Assembly: GCF_020164485.1 (NCBI RefSeq)
Contig: NZ_JAIQZA010000006.1
Location: 95,509 to 159,508, forward strand
Direction of reading: 5' to 3'
Origin: Salegentibacter tibetensis
GTDB taxonomy: Bacteria > Bacteroidota > Bacteroidia > Flavobacteriales > Flavobacteriaceae
Length of the DNA stretch: 64,000 nucleotides
Below are positions 16,795-24,491 of this stretch, one piece after another. Every line of letters begins with the position of its first letter. Position 1 is the stretch's first letter. Below the pieces are notes generated by a model. That model was given only the letters and a program-made list of their open reading frames with translations, did not search any database and was not told the origin of the DNA. A program made the position numbers and the translations under genes.

Positions 16795-19122
16795 TTATTT
16801 TTTGATTACTACTTTTTTAGCGTATTGGGCTTTTCCAAGCTGCAGGTTGATTATATAAACCCCATTACTTGTAATACCTTCAAAAATAACTCTGTCTTTT
16901 CCACCGGCTTCTTTTACCTGAAGAATTTGCCCCGTCATGGTACTGGCTCTTAAAATTCCTTCCTGGTTTTCTTCCAAATTTAGGCTTACCACTACATTCC
17001 CATCTTGAACCTCTACATCAAATGGCTCATTGAATGCAATTGCGGGGCTTTTAACGTCTTCTTCAGAAAACATTAATTCAAACCTGGAATTATGCGTTCC
17101 CTTTTTTATACTGAAAGTATATTCAGATTTTTTTCTTAGGTTTTGACCCTTATTTTTTACGCGATCTATAAGGTAAATATTGAAATTCGGACTTAAGTTT
17201 TCTACCGATGCCAGGTTTATCTTCATTTCCCCATTTTGATCGGCCTTAATGCCTAATGGAATTTTTTTATAGCTTCGGCTTCCAGGAAAAGGGATTGCGT
17301 TAATGGCTAGTTCCTTTTTATCTTCGGTTAGATTATAAAAACTTGGTACAGAAGGATCGGTATTCATCAATTTATGTGCGTCCATTTCTTTTTCAAAATT
17401 CGGCGTGGCATAAGATGAAAAATAGATAACCATAGGATCCTTACGATAAGCCGCTTTAAATCCGGCTTCCAACCGAATTATAGATTTTTGATCCGTCATT
17501 TGTGTTCTTAGAAATTCCTGCTCAAAATCGGTTACCCGTACGTTATTGTCCATTCCAAAACTTCCGGTGACTAAATCCTGAGTATCAGAATCGCTTACTT
17601 TAATAAAAAAGCCTTGCATAGAAGGAATTATATTTGATGAACGGCCATCTTCTGTAGAAATATTATTTACATAAGCAGTATAGGTGCCGGTATATTGACT
17701 AGTATCACTTGCAGTGAAAAAGTAAATGCCGTCGTCAATATTATCTTTGACCCAACCCTGTGCAGCATCCCAATCTATAGGCGAGGGGTAAGGATTTCCT
17801 ACTAGATGGAATCCCCTGGTGTATTCGCGATGATTATTTAATAACTGGCGTGCGGGAATTGTTCCATTGTTAACTTCCCCAATTAATTCTATAGTTTTTG
17901 CGGTTGTGGAGGTGCCAAAATTGAGCGCATAACCTTCGGCTAGGTTTAAATTATTCCCAGGGTCGGTATAAACTTCCCAACCGGTAGCATCAAGGTCAAG
18001 GCTGTCTATTCTTCGATTTTCCTCATAGCGGTAAAAATTTGGGAATCCGGTAACAAGGTCTTGAAAATTCAGATAAGGTTCAAAGTCGCCTACCACTGCA
18101 TTTTGAAAAGGAGAGCTAAAATATTTGTAACCAAAAGCTTTGTCAAGATAGCGCTGCATACTTACCAGACCAATAATTTCACCATTTCCGCTGCCATCGA
18201 TAAGTGCGGTTTGAGTTGCATCTGAAATTAAAGTTAATTCATTGCCTGTATCAAAATTCCCGATTTCTACATTTAGAACTCCGGTAACTTCAATTATGGC
18301 TTGTGAAGTTACTCCCGAGTTATTATTAATCCTTAAATTTTGAATTCGGTTATTTTCAAAAGCGGCAAATGGGATTATCTGGGTATTTGTACCTTCAAAA
18401 GAAACACTCCCGGTTTGAGTATTTAGCAGGCCGACGTTTGATAAATTACCAGCTATTCGTAACCAATTATCGCTAACGATTACACTTGCGTTATTTTCAA
18501 TAGTTAAATCTTTAGCAAGAGCATTGCTTCCGGTATTTATTTCAGGATAATTTCCTGAAGCTAAATCTTCGGGAATTAATACATTGGTTTCAATATCAGG
18601 TATGCGATTGCAACTCCAGTTGTCAGGATTATTCCAGTTAGTATCTATACTTCCAGACCAGTAATTATCATTGTTCGCGGTAAAAGGCTCAGATAATGAA
18701 TCATAACTTAATTCAACATCCGGATTTATAGAGCTTATACCAATTCGGTAATCATCCCTAAAAGCAATATCAATGGGTATTTGAAAAGTCAACTGAATAT
18801 CTGCGACTGCATCATTATTGTCAGCAGGTTGGATTGGTGATTTTTGAATAACAGGATCTGTAGCAAGAATTAATGTATTTTGCTCGGGATTTAAATAGCC
18901 TAAAAATATTTCATATTCTGTATCGGTAGTAAAACGTTTCGGTTTCCCTCGTCCATTCTCAACCGTAAAATTAATCTGAATTTCAGATCCAACGCAAACA
19001 GGAATTTCAGAAACAGTAGGCATTCCAATAGTCTGTGCAAATCCATCGATTCCTGTAAGAAATCCAAATAGTATATAGATTGAAATTATTATTAATCGTG
19101 AAATGAACGATTTCTCTAACAT
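16795..19122 (-). CDS. T9SS-sorted surface protein, candidate adhesin of the fibre cluster
   Basis: 775 aa. Signal peptide about 1-29. Residues about 165-205 carry the Bacteroidota surface motif YWSGSIDTNWNNPDNWSCN..IP. The middle region is beta-rich with many Asn/Thr repeats. The last about 80 residues are a type A type IX secretion sorting domain, ending SNGVYIINLQLGKAQYAKKV plus a basic KK tail. So it should cross the outer membrane by T9SS, not by the usher. Its ATG is directly next to the chaperone stop codon (no spacer) and the small subunit follows 10 bp later, so it is embedded in the operon. Possible cell-surface anchor or adhesin; no ligand can be assigned. Confidence 0.82.
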   Translation of the reverse strand: MLEKSFISRLIIISIYILFGFLTGIDGFAQTIGMPTVSEIPVCVGSEIQINFTVENGRGKPKRFTTDTEYEIFLGYLNPEQNTLILATDPVIQKSPIQPADNNDAVADIQLTFQIPIDIAFRDDYRIGISSINPDVELSYDSLSEPFTANNDNYWSGSIDTNWNNPDNWSCNRIPDIETNVLIPEDLASGNYPEINTGSNALAKDLTIENNASVIVSDNWLRIAGNLSNVGLLNTQTGSVSFEGTNTQIIPFAAFENNRIQNLRINNNSGVTSQAIIEVTGVLNVEIGNFDTGNELTLISDATQTALIDGSGNGEIIGLVSMQRYLDKAFGYKYFSSPFQNAVVGDFEPYLNFQDLVTGFPNFYRYEENRRIDSLDLDATGWEVYTDPGNNLNLAEGYALNFGTSTTAKTIELIGEVNNGTIPARQLLNNHREYTRGFHLVGNPYPSPIDWDAAQGWVKDNIDDGIYFFTASDTSQYTGTYTAYVNNISTEDGRSSNIIPSMQGFFIKVSDSDTQDLVTGSFGMDNNVRVTDFEQEFLRTQMTDQKSIIRLEAGFKAAYRKDPMVIYFSSYATPNFEKEMDAHKLMNTDPSVPSFYNLTEDKKELAINAIPFPGSRSYKKIPLGIKADQNGEMKINLASVENLSPNFNIYLIDRVKNKGQNLRKKSEYTFSIKKGTHNSRFELMFSEEDVKSPAIAFNEPFDVEVQDGNVVVSLNLEENQEGILRASTMTGQILQVKEAGGKDRVIFEGITSNGVYIINLQLGKAQYAKKVVIKK

Positions 19123-19944
19123 CTATTCCAATTGTTTTTCTTCGGTGGCTAAAGTAGCTCCTTTGTCCTCAGAGTAATTCACTTTTAAATGCCCGGAATT
19201 TAGATCTACTTCTCCAGCATTTCTAAGTTCAAAACTGAAATATCTTTTTTTATTTGGTGTATAGACAGAAACCCCTTTTACCATTCCCACTTCAGTTTCA
19301 GTTCCATTAGGGGAGATATGAGTAGCGGTTAAATTTCCGTAGACTGACATATTTCCGGAGCGATTAATTACAAGAGAAAGTTTAGGGTTTTCGCCTTCGG
19401 TATTTAAAGAAAGGTCGTTTAGGTTTAAATCTGTAGTAGAAGTTCCTTCCCTGATAATAATTGGAATACTAATTCCAAAAACGGTTTTAATATTAATGGA
19501 AATACCTTCGCTTTCTTCAGCTTCTTCGGCGCCAAGTGCGGTTTGCTTTTCTACCGCACGAAAATACATATGAGAACGATATTCGCCCTGTTCCAGGTTT
19601 CCGGTTCTGGTAAGCTGTACACGAATGGTTTGAGCTTCATTAGGAGCCAGGGAAACCCTTCTTGGAAAATATCTTAGAAAATCGGTAGCAAAACGCTGAC
19701 CTTCTTCGGGTTCTTCAACCTGTTCGAAATTTCCTCTTTCGGTCATTTTATAATTCACAAAAGAAATTGCGTATACTGCGGTGTCGCTACCTGTATTGGC
19801 AAGGTTTATTTCCTGTGAACGCTCAGATCCATCAAAAACAAGTCGTTTGGGCATAATCATAAGATCTCCCTGAGCGTATGTTGAGAGTCCTGAAAAAATA
19901 AAAATAAAAAATAGGAGTAGGGGGTTAAGTAGTTTTTTTATCAT
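19123..19944 (-). CDS. PapD-like periplasmic fimbrial chaperone
   Basis: 273 aa with a signal peptide (about 1-24, SGLSTYAQG). Two immunoglobulin-like lobes: the first with MIMPKRLVFDGSERSQEINL, NTGSDTAVYAISFVNYKM and the edge motif FPRRVSLAPNEAQTIRVQLTR, the second about 150-265 with GISIPIIIREG, which is a typical lobe-joining sequence of PapD-family proteins. Such chaperones complete the fold of pilus subunits by donating a strand and deliver them to an usher. Three DUF4402 genes lie upstream and an usher-like gene downstream on the same strand. Longer than E. coli PapD by about 30 residues at the C-terminus, which is charged. Confidence 0.8.
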   Translation of the reverse strand: MIKKLLNPLLLFFIFIFSGLSTYAQGDLMIMPKRLVFDGSERSQEINLANTGSDTAVYAISFVNYKMTERGNFEQVEEPEEGQRFATDFLRYFPRRVSLAPNEAQTIRVQLTRTGNLEQGEYRSHMYFRAVEKQTALGAEEAEESEGISINIKTVFGISIPIIIREGTSTTDLNLNDLSLNTEGENPKLSLVINRSGNMSVYGNLTATHISPNGTETEVGMVKGVSVYTPNKKRYFSFELRNAGEVDLNSGHLKVNYSEDKGATLATEEKQLE

Positions 19945-20026
19945 ATCCTTGGGGCTGGATTTTTTTGTTATTTCGTTGGTTTCAAAGTTAATGAATAAGA
20001 AATTACCTGTTAAGGAAATCTAAATT

Positions 20027-20518
20027 TTAATTGTAAGAAACCGTTACGTTAAAACCGGAGGAATTGGTGTAAAAGCCCGAAGTCTGGTTAGCTTCAAGAT
20101 TTAAAGTTCCGCCAATTTTGATAATATCAATTACATTGCCTTCCTGGGGCAGCACAGTAAATTGGTCAATGATTAAAACCTGGTTTGGATTCTCCTGATT
20201 ATATAAGGTAAATTGCTCTGGCAGGGTGATGGCATAGTTGTTATTGCCATGGGTAACAATTGCTTCTGCAGGATTTACAGTTCCGGGAATTGTGTTGGAA
20301 ATTTGCACTCCGTAAGCAACCCTGGAGCCATCTGGTGACAAAATCACCTGCCCGGGATTATAGGCGCTAATTATATTACCAAAATCAAGGTCCACCGTTT
20401 TATCAATTTGTATGGGGTCTATAACCGTTGCCCTGCTGTTCACAGAAGCTGAAGCCGAATTTTGCGCCGAAGCGCTAAATCCGATTAAGCTTAGGAGTAT
20501 GAAAATATATTTTCTCAT
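20027..20518 (-). CDS. DUF4402 fibre subunit (a)
   Basis: 163 aa with signal peptide (1-18, SASAQ). Mature chain starts with alternating Ser/Ala (NSASASVNSRATVIDPIQI), then the DUF4402 hallmark VDLDFGNI, a glycine/hydrophobic middle, and the end GTLNLEANQTSGFYTNSSGF..VSYN. The penultimate residue is Tyr, as in chaperone-usher pilins, and there is no cysteine. It lies 82 bp upstream of the chaperone gene and 98 bp after subunit b, with a terminator between b and a. Subunit role is inferred from family pattern and context. Confidence 0.75.
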   Translation of the reverse strand: MRKYIFILLSLIGFSASAQNSASASVNSRATVIDPIQIDKTVDLDFGNIISAYNPGQVILSPDGSRVAYGVQISNTIPGTVNPAEAIVTHGNNNYAITLPEQFTLYNQENPNQVLIIDQFTVLPQEGNVIDIIKIGGTLNLEANQTSGFYTNSSGFNVTVSYN

Positions 20519-20556
20519 TTTTATTTTCGAACGCAGTTAGACAAGCTTGATTTAAA

Positions 20557-20592
20557 CTAAAAAACACCGCCACAGAGGGCGGCGTTTTTATA
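20557..20592 (-). terminator. intra-cluster terminator after DUF4402 subunit b
   Basis: Reading the minus strand: AACGCCGCC (20586-20578), a 6-nt loop, GGCGGTGTT (20571-20563) with one G-U pair, then a run of T. It lies 31 bp after the stop of subunit b and 45 bp before the start of subunit a, both on the minus strand. Partial read-through here would give much more subunit b than chaperone and usher mRNA. Confidence 0.8.
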
Positions 20593-20616
20593 TATTTTGT
20601 ATAGGTAGTTTTCTAT

Positions 20617-21087
20617 TTATTCGTAAGCAACACTTACGTCAAATGTACCAGTATAATTTCCTGTTGGCTGATTGGCTGCCACATTCAATGTTGCTCCAAC
20701 ACCAATAGTTTGAGCATTACCTGTACCTGTAGGTTCTGCTCCGGCATTATCGGTAAAAGCATCTACAGTAATAGAATTAGCTCCGCTTACAAGATTAGCA
20801 CTTCCAGGTGTAGTAACATTATACCTATAGCCATCTGCAGCTGTTACACTAAAAATTGCAGCTGTTGGAGTTGTATTGCCAATTTGAGATAATCCAGTGA
20901 ATGTACCATCTGTAGCAATTATTACATCACCTTCAATATTATTCGAAACTTTACCAAAGTTTAGATCCTGTGTAACAGTAATTGACAGTGGGCTAACGAT
21001 ATCTGCAGCAGCAATAGCAGTTGCGGATTCTTGTGCAAAAGCAGTTCCTGAAATTAGTGCAAGTAGGATAAAAGTAATTTTTTTCAT
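20617..21087 (-). CDS. DUF4402 fibre subunit (b), candidate major subunit
   Basis: 156 aa with signal peptide (1-18, GTAFAQ). DUF4402 features: ADIVSPLSITVTQDLNFGKV, then SVTAADGYRYNVTTPG, GVGATLNVAANQPTGNYTGT and the terminal FDVSVAYE. Penultimate Tyr; Gly at position 14 from the C-terminus, both pilin-like. It is followed by a strong hairpin terminator, the usual arrangement for a highly expressed major subunit. A possible promoter -7 box CATATTTG (one mismatch to TANNTTTG) lies on the minus strand at 21133-21140, about 46 bp before the start. No cysteine. Confidence 0.78.
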   Translation of the reverse strand: MKKITFILLALISGTAFAQESATAIAAADIVSPLSITVTQDLNFGKVSNNIEGDVIIATDGTFTGLSQIGNTTPTAAIFSVTAADGYRYNVTTPGSANLVSGANSITVDAFTDNAGAEPTGTGNAQTIGVGATLNVAANQPTGNYTGTFDVSVAYE

Positions 21088-21262
21088 TTCGTTTATTTTA
21101 ATTTTGATTTGGGGTTCAAAAATTTAACATTGCAAATATGGGGGTAAACCCTTATACGAATGAAACTTATTCGATAACCAAAATAAAATACTCGTTGAAA
21201 TACACTTTTAGGTAAAATTATGATAAAACTACAACGTTATAGTCGGTTTTATTGAAGATTTT

Positions 21263-21763
21263 TCAATTGTAGTTTACGGTAACTTGTAGATCGCTGGCAG
21301 TTTTATAGTCGCCAGGTAGTTGATTTGGATTTACAATTAGACTGGCACCAACCCTTATAGTTTTACCATCCCCATTTAAACTACTACCATCATAATTAGA
21401 GGTGAAATCCTGTAGAATCATACTTTCACTACCGCTGGTTAACCTGTGGGTTCCTTTTGGTAAACTAATCCCAAAAGCAAAACCGCTTTGTCCGGTAACT
21501 TCAAATGTTGCAGCAGAGACAATTCCTCCTTTGGCTAATTCTAATTCCCCGTTTGTTATCCTGGTATTTTCAGGAGTTAAAATTACAGCGCCACCTTCTT
21601 TAGCGTCAATGTTGGCGAATTTCATATTAGAAGTAGTGGTGATTCCTATAGGCTGAATAATAGTGGCAGAAGCAGTAAAATTTGCCGTCGCAGAAGCCTG
21701 GGAAAAAAGAGGGCTAATTCCTAAAAATAAGGTAAAAATTAAAAAGGCTATTAAGTTTTTCAT
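21263..21763 (-). CDS. DUF4402 fibre subunit (c)
   Basis: 166 aa, signal peptide 1-22 (ISPLFSQ). Same plan as subunits a and b: ATIIQPIGITTTSNMKFANI, an EGGAVILTPENTRITNGELEL middle that in the family is GAVVL-like, FEVTGQSGFAFGISLPKG, and the end GDYKTASDLQVTVNYN with penultimate Tyr. 175 bp separate it from subunit b, without an obvious hairpin. It is the first gene of the cluster and has its own candidate promoter upstream (21804-21830). Role as fibre subunit is inferred. Confidence 0.75.
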   Translation of the reverse strand: MKNLIAFLIFTLFLGISPLFSQASATANFTASATIIQPIGITTTSNMKFANIDAKEGGAVILTPENTRITNGELELAKGGIVSAATFEVTGQSGFAFGISLPKGTHRLTSGSESMILQDFTSNYDGSSLNGDGKTIRVGASLIVNPNQLPGDYKTASDLQVTVNYN

Positions 21764-21803
21764 CGTTTGTCTGCTGCTGCGTTTTAATCATAGTTTAAAA
21801 GTA

Positions 21804-21830
21804 CAAAAGTTTTATTCATAAAACCGACAA
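21804..21830 (-). promoter_or_regulatory. candidate Bacteroidota promoter of the DUF4402 cluster
   Basis: On the minus strand TTG (21830-21828) lies 16 bp upstream of AACTTTTG (21811-21804), one mismatch to the flavobacterial -7 consensus TANNTTTG; the spacing is slightly short against the usual 17-23. Start of transcription would be near 21798, about 35 bp before the first ATG. Confidence 0.35.
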
Positions 21831-22034
21831 AAGGCGTATATTTTCGATGAAATGCACAAATTATTTTAAATTCTGTTCTTTTTAAGTTGATTATCCTTAC
21901 AAAACCCTGATTTTCAATTATAATGATAATGACATCAGCCTATGGATTTTTAATTCCTTACTTATTTATAGGAATAATTTAAAAGAATAAACTTAATTTG
22001 GGTGACTAAAACTTTTAACTGAATTTGTTTATCT

Positions 22035-22451
22035 ATGAAAAACTCTTACTCGACCAGTCTTAACCTTCAAAATACCGATTTTGGCCTTCTATTATTTAGA
22101 TTATTCATTGGAAGCCTGATGCTTACCCATGGACTGCCCAAGCTCATTACATTTTTTGGAAGCGAAGAAATCTCTTTTGCCGATCCCATTGGCATCGGTG
22201 AAACAGTCACCTTTACATTTGCTGTTTTTGCAGAATTTGTTTGTGCCATACTCATTTTATTAGGCTGGGCTACCCGGTTTGCAGCAATTCCTTTAATTAT
22301 AACGATGGCCGTTGCCGCGATTATTGTTCATTGGACCGATGGTTTTGGCCGCCAGGAATTACCATTGTTATATATGGGAGGCTTTCTTCTGCTATTTTTT
22401 ACCGGAGCCGGTAAATTCTCACTTGATTATTATCTTTTAAAGAAGAAGTAA
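22035..22451 (+). CDS. DoxX-family membrane protein
   Basis: 138 aa, four predicted helices. DoxX signature residues are visible: LLLFRLFIGSLMLTHGLPKL in the first helix, FAEFVCAILILLGWATRFAA in the second, and GGFLLLFFTGAGKFSLDYYL at the end. Family members are often linked to quinone or redox functions; none is proven here. Stand-alone gene followed by a repeat element with inverted ends. Confidence 0.85.
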   Translation: MKNSYSTSLNLQNTDFGLLLFRLFIGSLMLTHGLPKLITFFGSEEISFADPIGIGETVTFTFAVFAEFVCAILILLGWATRFAAIPLIITMAVAAIIVHWTDGFGRQELPLLYMGGFLLLFFTGAGKFSLDYYLLKKK

Positions 22452-22512
22452 TTAAATAGCTACAGATATTTATAAAATGCATTTAAGGCGACGATTTCGT
22501 TGATTAATTAAT

Positions 22513-22620
22513 AAAAAAGAGGCTGTCTGAAAAGCTCATCAAGCTAATTGTTTTAAACTTTATCCCGAAAGCCTTCGGAACAGCTTGACGAAAATATAAT
22601 TTTTCAGACAACTTCTTTTT
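22513..22620. repeat. MITE-like repeat, copy A (108 bp, terminal inverted repeats)
   Basis: Ends AAAAGAGGCTGTCTGAAAA (about 22515-22533) and TTTTCAGACAACTTCTTTT (22601-22619) are inverted with few mismatches. An inner pair CATCAAGCT / CAGCTTGACG and the hairpin CCGAAAGCCTTCGG lie between. Ends resemble those of copies B and C in this window. No coding frame inside. Confidence 0.7.
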
Positions 22621-22641
22621 GAAACTTTAGTTCAATAAAAT

Positions 22642-22938
22642 CTATTTATTCTTATTAGTATCAGGATCGGGGAGATCGTCTAAATCTTTCTTTTGTTTAG
22701 AAATTCCTTTCTGGTTAAATTGATAATTTTCTTCGTCTACCAATTCTTCCCTATCATTTTTTTTATTTTGATTTCTCCCCGGAATATCTAAATTATCGGC
22801 AGTAAAATCTACAGGCACATCCCTGTCCAGTTCCTTGTCCTGACCTTTATCCATGCTTCGACCCTTTTCATTCAAGGCTTGTTTATCTTCTGAAGTAATA
22901 TCAGGATTATACTTTTTCTTTTTTTCTTCTTTACTCAT
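22642..22938 (-). CDS. disordered hydrophilic protein, 98 aa
   Basis: Almost entirely charged or polar (Lys, Asp, Glu, Asn, Gln), no signal peptide or membrane segment; includes KKKKYNPDITSEDKQALNEKG and a Pro/Asp tail. Predicted to be intrinsically disordered. Similar low-complexity small proteins occur in Bacteroidota, but I recognise no function. It lies downstream of the OmpA lipoprotein gene on the same strand, behind a terminator, so probably has its own promoter. Confidence 0.6.
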   Translation of the reverse strand: MSKEEKKKKYNPDITSEDKQALNEKGRSMDKGQDKELDRDVPVDFTADNLDIPGRNQNKKNDREELVDEENYQFNQKGISKQKKDLDDLPDPDTNKNK

Positions 22939-23008
22939 GACTTTATTTTTTCTTTAAGTTATAGAATAGCGCTAGAATTGAAGAAAATTTCAGGTTAAAA
23001 TTCTGTCA

Positions 23009-23050
23009 AAAAAAAGCCTTAAAAGACTAAAATCTTTTAAGGCTTTTTAT
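23009..23050 (-). terminator. terminator after the OmpA-family lipoprotein gene
   Basis: Perfect 16-bp stem AAAAAGCCTTAAAAGA (23012-23027) with TCTTTTAAGGCTTTTT (23034-23049) and a 6-nt loop. On the minus strand it ends in a T-run 22 bp after the stop codon at 23071. Confidence 0.92.
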
Positions 23051-23070
23051 ATTAATTGGAATTTGGTTTC

Positions 23071-23898
23071 CTATTCAGAATCCAGCATCGCGAAGAATTT
23101 ATCCAGGTTTGGTATAATTACTATTCTGGTTCTTCTGTTTTTAGCTCTGTTATCATTATCAGTATTATCTACTAATGGTTGGTAACTACTTCTTCCTGCT
23201 GCGATAAGTTTTTCGGGGGCAACATTGTATTTATCCTGAAGTAAACGAACAATTGAAGTGGCTCTTCTTACACTAAGGTCCCAGTTATCCTGGATGTAAG
23301 ATCCTTCTACCATAGTACGATCATCGGTATGTCCTTCAATCATTACTTCCATAGCCGGCTCAGAGTTAATAACTTCAGCAAGCTTTTTCAATAAAGGCTG
23401 CGCGTTATTAGAAACACGGTAGCTTCCGCTTCCAAACAACAATTTATCAGAAACATTGATCATTACCACAGTTTCATCAACGGTAATTTCAATATCTTCG
23501 TCGTCTGATCCTTCAGATATATTACTCTTTAAATTATGAGAAATTGCAAGGTTTATAGAATCTTCTAAAGTTTCTGCACCCGCTACTTTTTCCTGATCCA
23601 TTTTTGCAATTGTAGCCCGCATTTTGTCTTTATTGTTATTAGACATTACGGTAAGATCGTTCATTTCCATTTTGCTGTCGTTCTCCTGGCGCAAGGAATT
23701 GATCTTCGAATTGTAATCTGCAACACGTTCTTCAATACGTGCATATTTCTCTTCAATTTCCTCTTTTTCTACCTGAGTTTTTTGCAACGTACTTTGGGTA
23801 TCATCTAATTCATCCTCTAAAGCCACATATTTTTTCTTAGAAACACATGAGCTTAGCATTGTTGCTGCTAAAACAGTTACAGCGATTGTTCTTTTCAT
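23071..23898 (-). CDS. OmpA-family peptidoglycan-binding lipoprotein
   Basis: 275 aa. Lipobox LSSC with Cys18 after a short hydrophobic leader. Residues about 25-110 form a long coiled coil (DELDDTQSTLQKTQVEKEEIEE..). Residues about 145-265 form an OmpA/MotB C-terminal domain: LLFGSGSYRVSNNAQPLLKKLA, MIEGHTDDR, NWDLSVRRATSIVRLLQ and NRRTRIVI, with the Asp and Arg that bind meso-diaminopimelate. It should tie the outer membrane to peptidoglycan. Some databases label such proteins MotB; there are no motor genes here. Single gene with its own terminator. Confidence 0.9.
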   Translation of the reverse strand: MKRTIAVTVLAATMLSSCVSKKKYVALEDELDDTQSTLQKTQVEKEEIEEKYARIEERVADYNSKINSLRQENDSKMEMNDLTVMSNNNKDKMRATIAKMDQEKVAGAETLEDSINLAISHNLKSNISEGSDDEDIEITVDETVVMINVSDKLLFGSGSYRVSNNAQPLLKKLAEVINSEPAMEVMIEGHTDDRTMVEGSYIQDNWDLSVRRATSIVRLLQDKYNVAPEKLIAAGRSSYQPLVDNTDNDNRAKNRRTRIVIIPNLDKFFAMLDSE

Positions 23899-24491
23899 AT
23901 TTCGGTTTTTATTAAGTTAGGCCTTTTAATTTTTTCGATTTGGGTATTTAAAGGCTTGTTCTATTTGGGCGAGAACCATACCAAGTTGGTGAAGAAGGTA
24001 AAGTTACCCGGTTCTGGAAACTTCCTCTAAATTTCTAACTTCTCATTTTCTGGTACTTAGAAATAATTTTCACTTTATAATTTATTGTTTTTAAATAATT
24101 TCTTACATATAATAGGATTGCGAAATCTGTGGATTTAAATGAAAAAACTGTGGTAAAATTGCACACTTTTTCAAATAAAACGAAAATTTTAATTCCAATA
24201 TTAAAAGTTAATTATCTTGTAATCAGAATTTTATAATCATTTTTTTGTTTACATTACATTACGAATTATAAAATGGGGAATTATGAAAAAATTAGATGTA
24301 GGTTACAGTAAGATTCTGAGGCTATAACGAGTTTTTATTTTCGATTTAATCTGAAGATTATTTCGCCTGCTACGATCCCGGATATTGGGCTGAGCCCTGC
24401 AGAATAAAGCTTTATTAACTAAATCTTAGGTTTAAAAACTTTATATTACTCTTAGAATGCAATAAATTTGAATTTATAGCGATTACAGGAT
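23899..24491. other. 593-bp AT-rich gap between divergent ompA-like and tamB genes
   Basis: No open frame over 20 codons with a believable start and no tRNA-like fold seen. Contains stretches of A/T, a short palindrome-poor middle and, near its right end, a candidate promoter (24463). The size is unusual for this compact window, so a regulatory RNA or long leader is possible but not shown. Confidence 0.4.
24463..24470 (+). promoter_or_regulatory. candidate -7 promoter box upstream of tamB
   Basis: TAAATTTG matches the flavobacterial -7 consensus TANNTTTG exactly, 22 bp upstream of the TTG start of tamB. The -33 region (CTTTAT near 24439) matches TTG only poorly. Confidence 0.35.

Noticed and set aside
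20566..21763. DUF4402 copies considered as a recent tandem duplication
   Set aside because: The three proteins share motifs but differ through most of their length, so they are old paralogues rather than recent copies.
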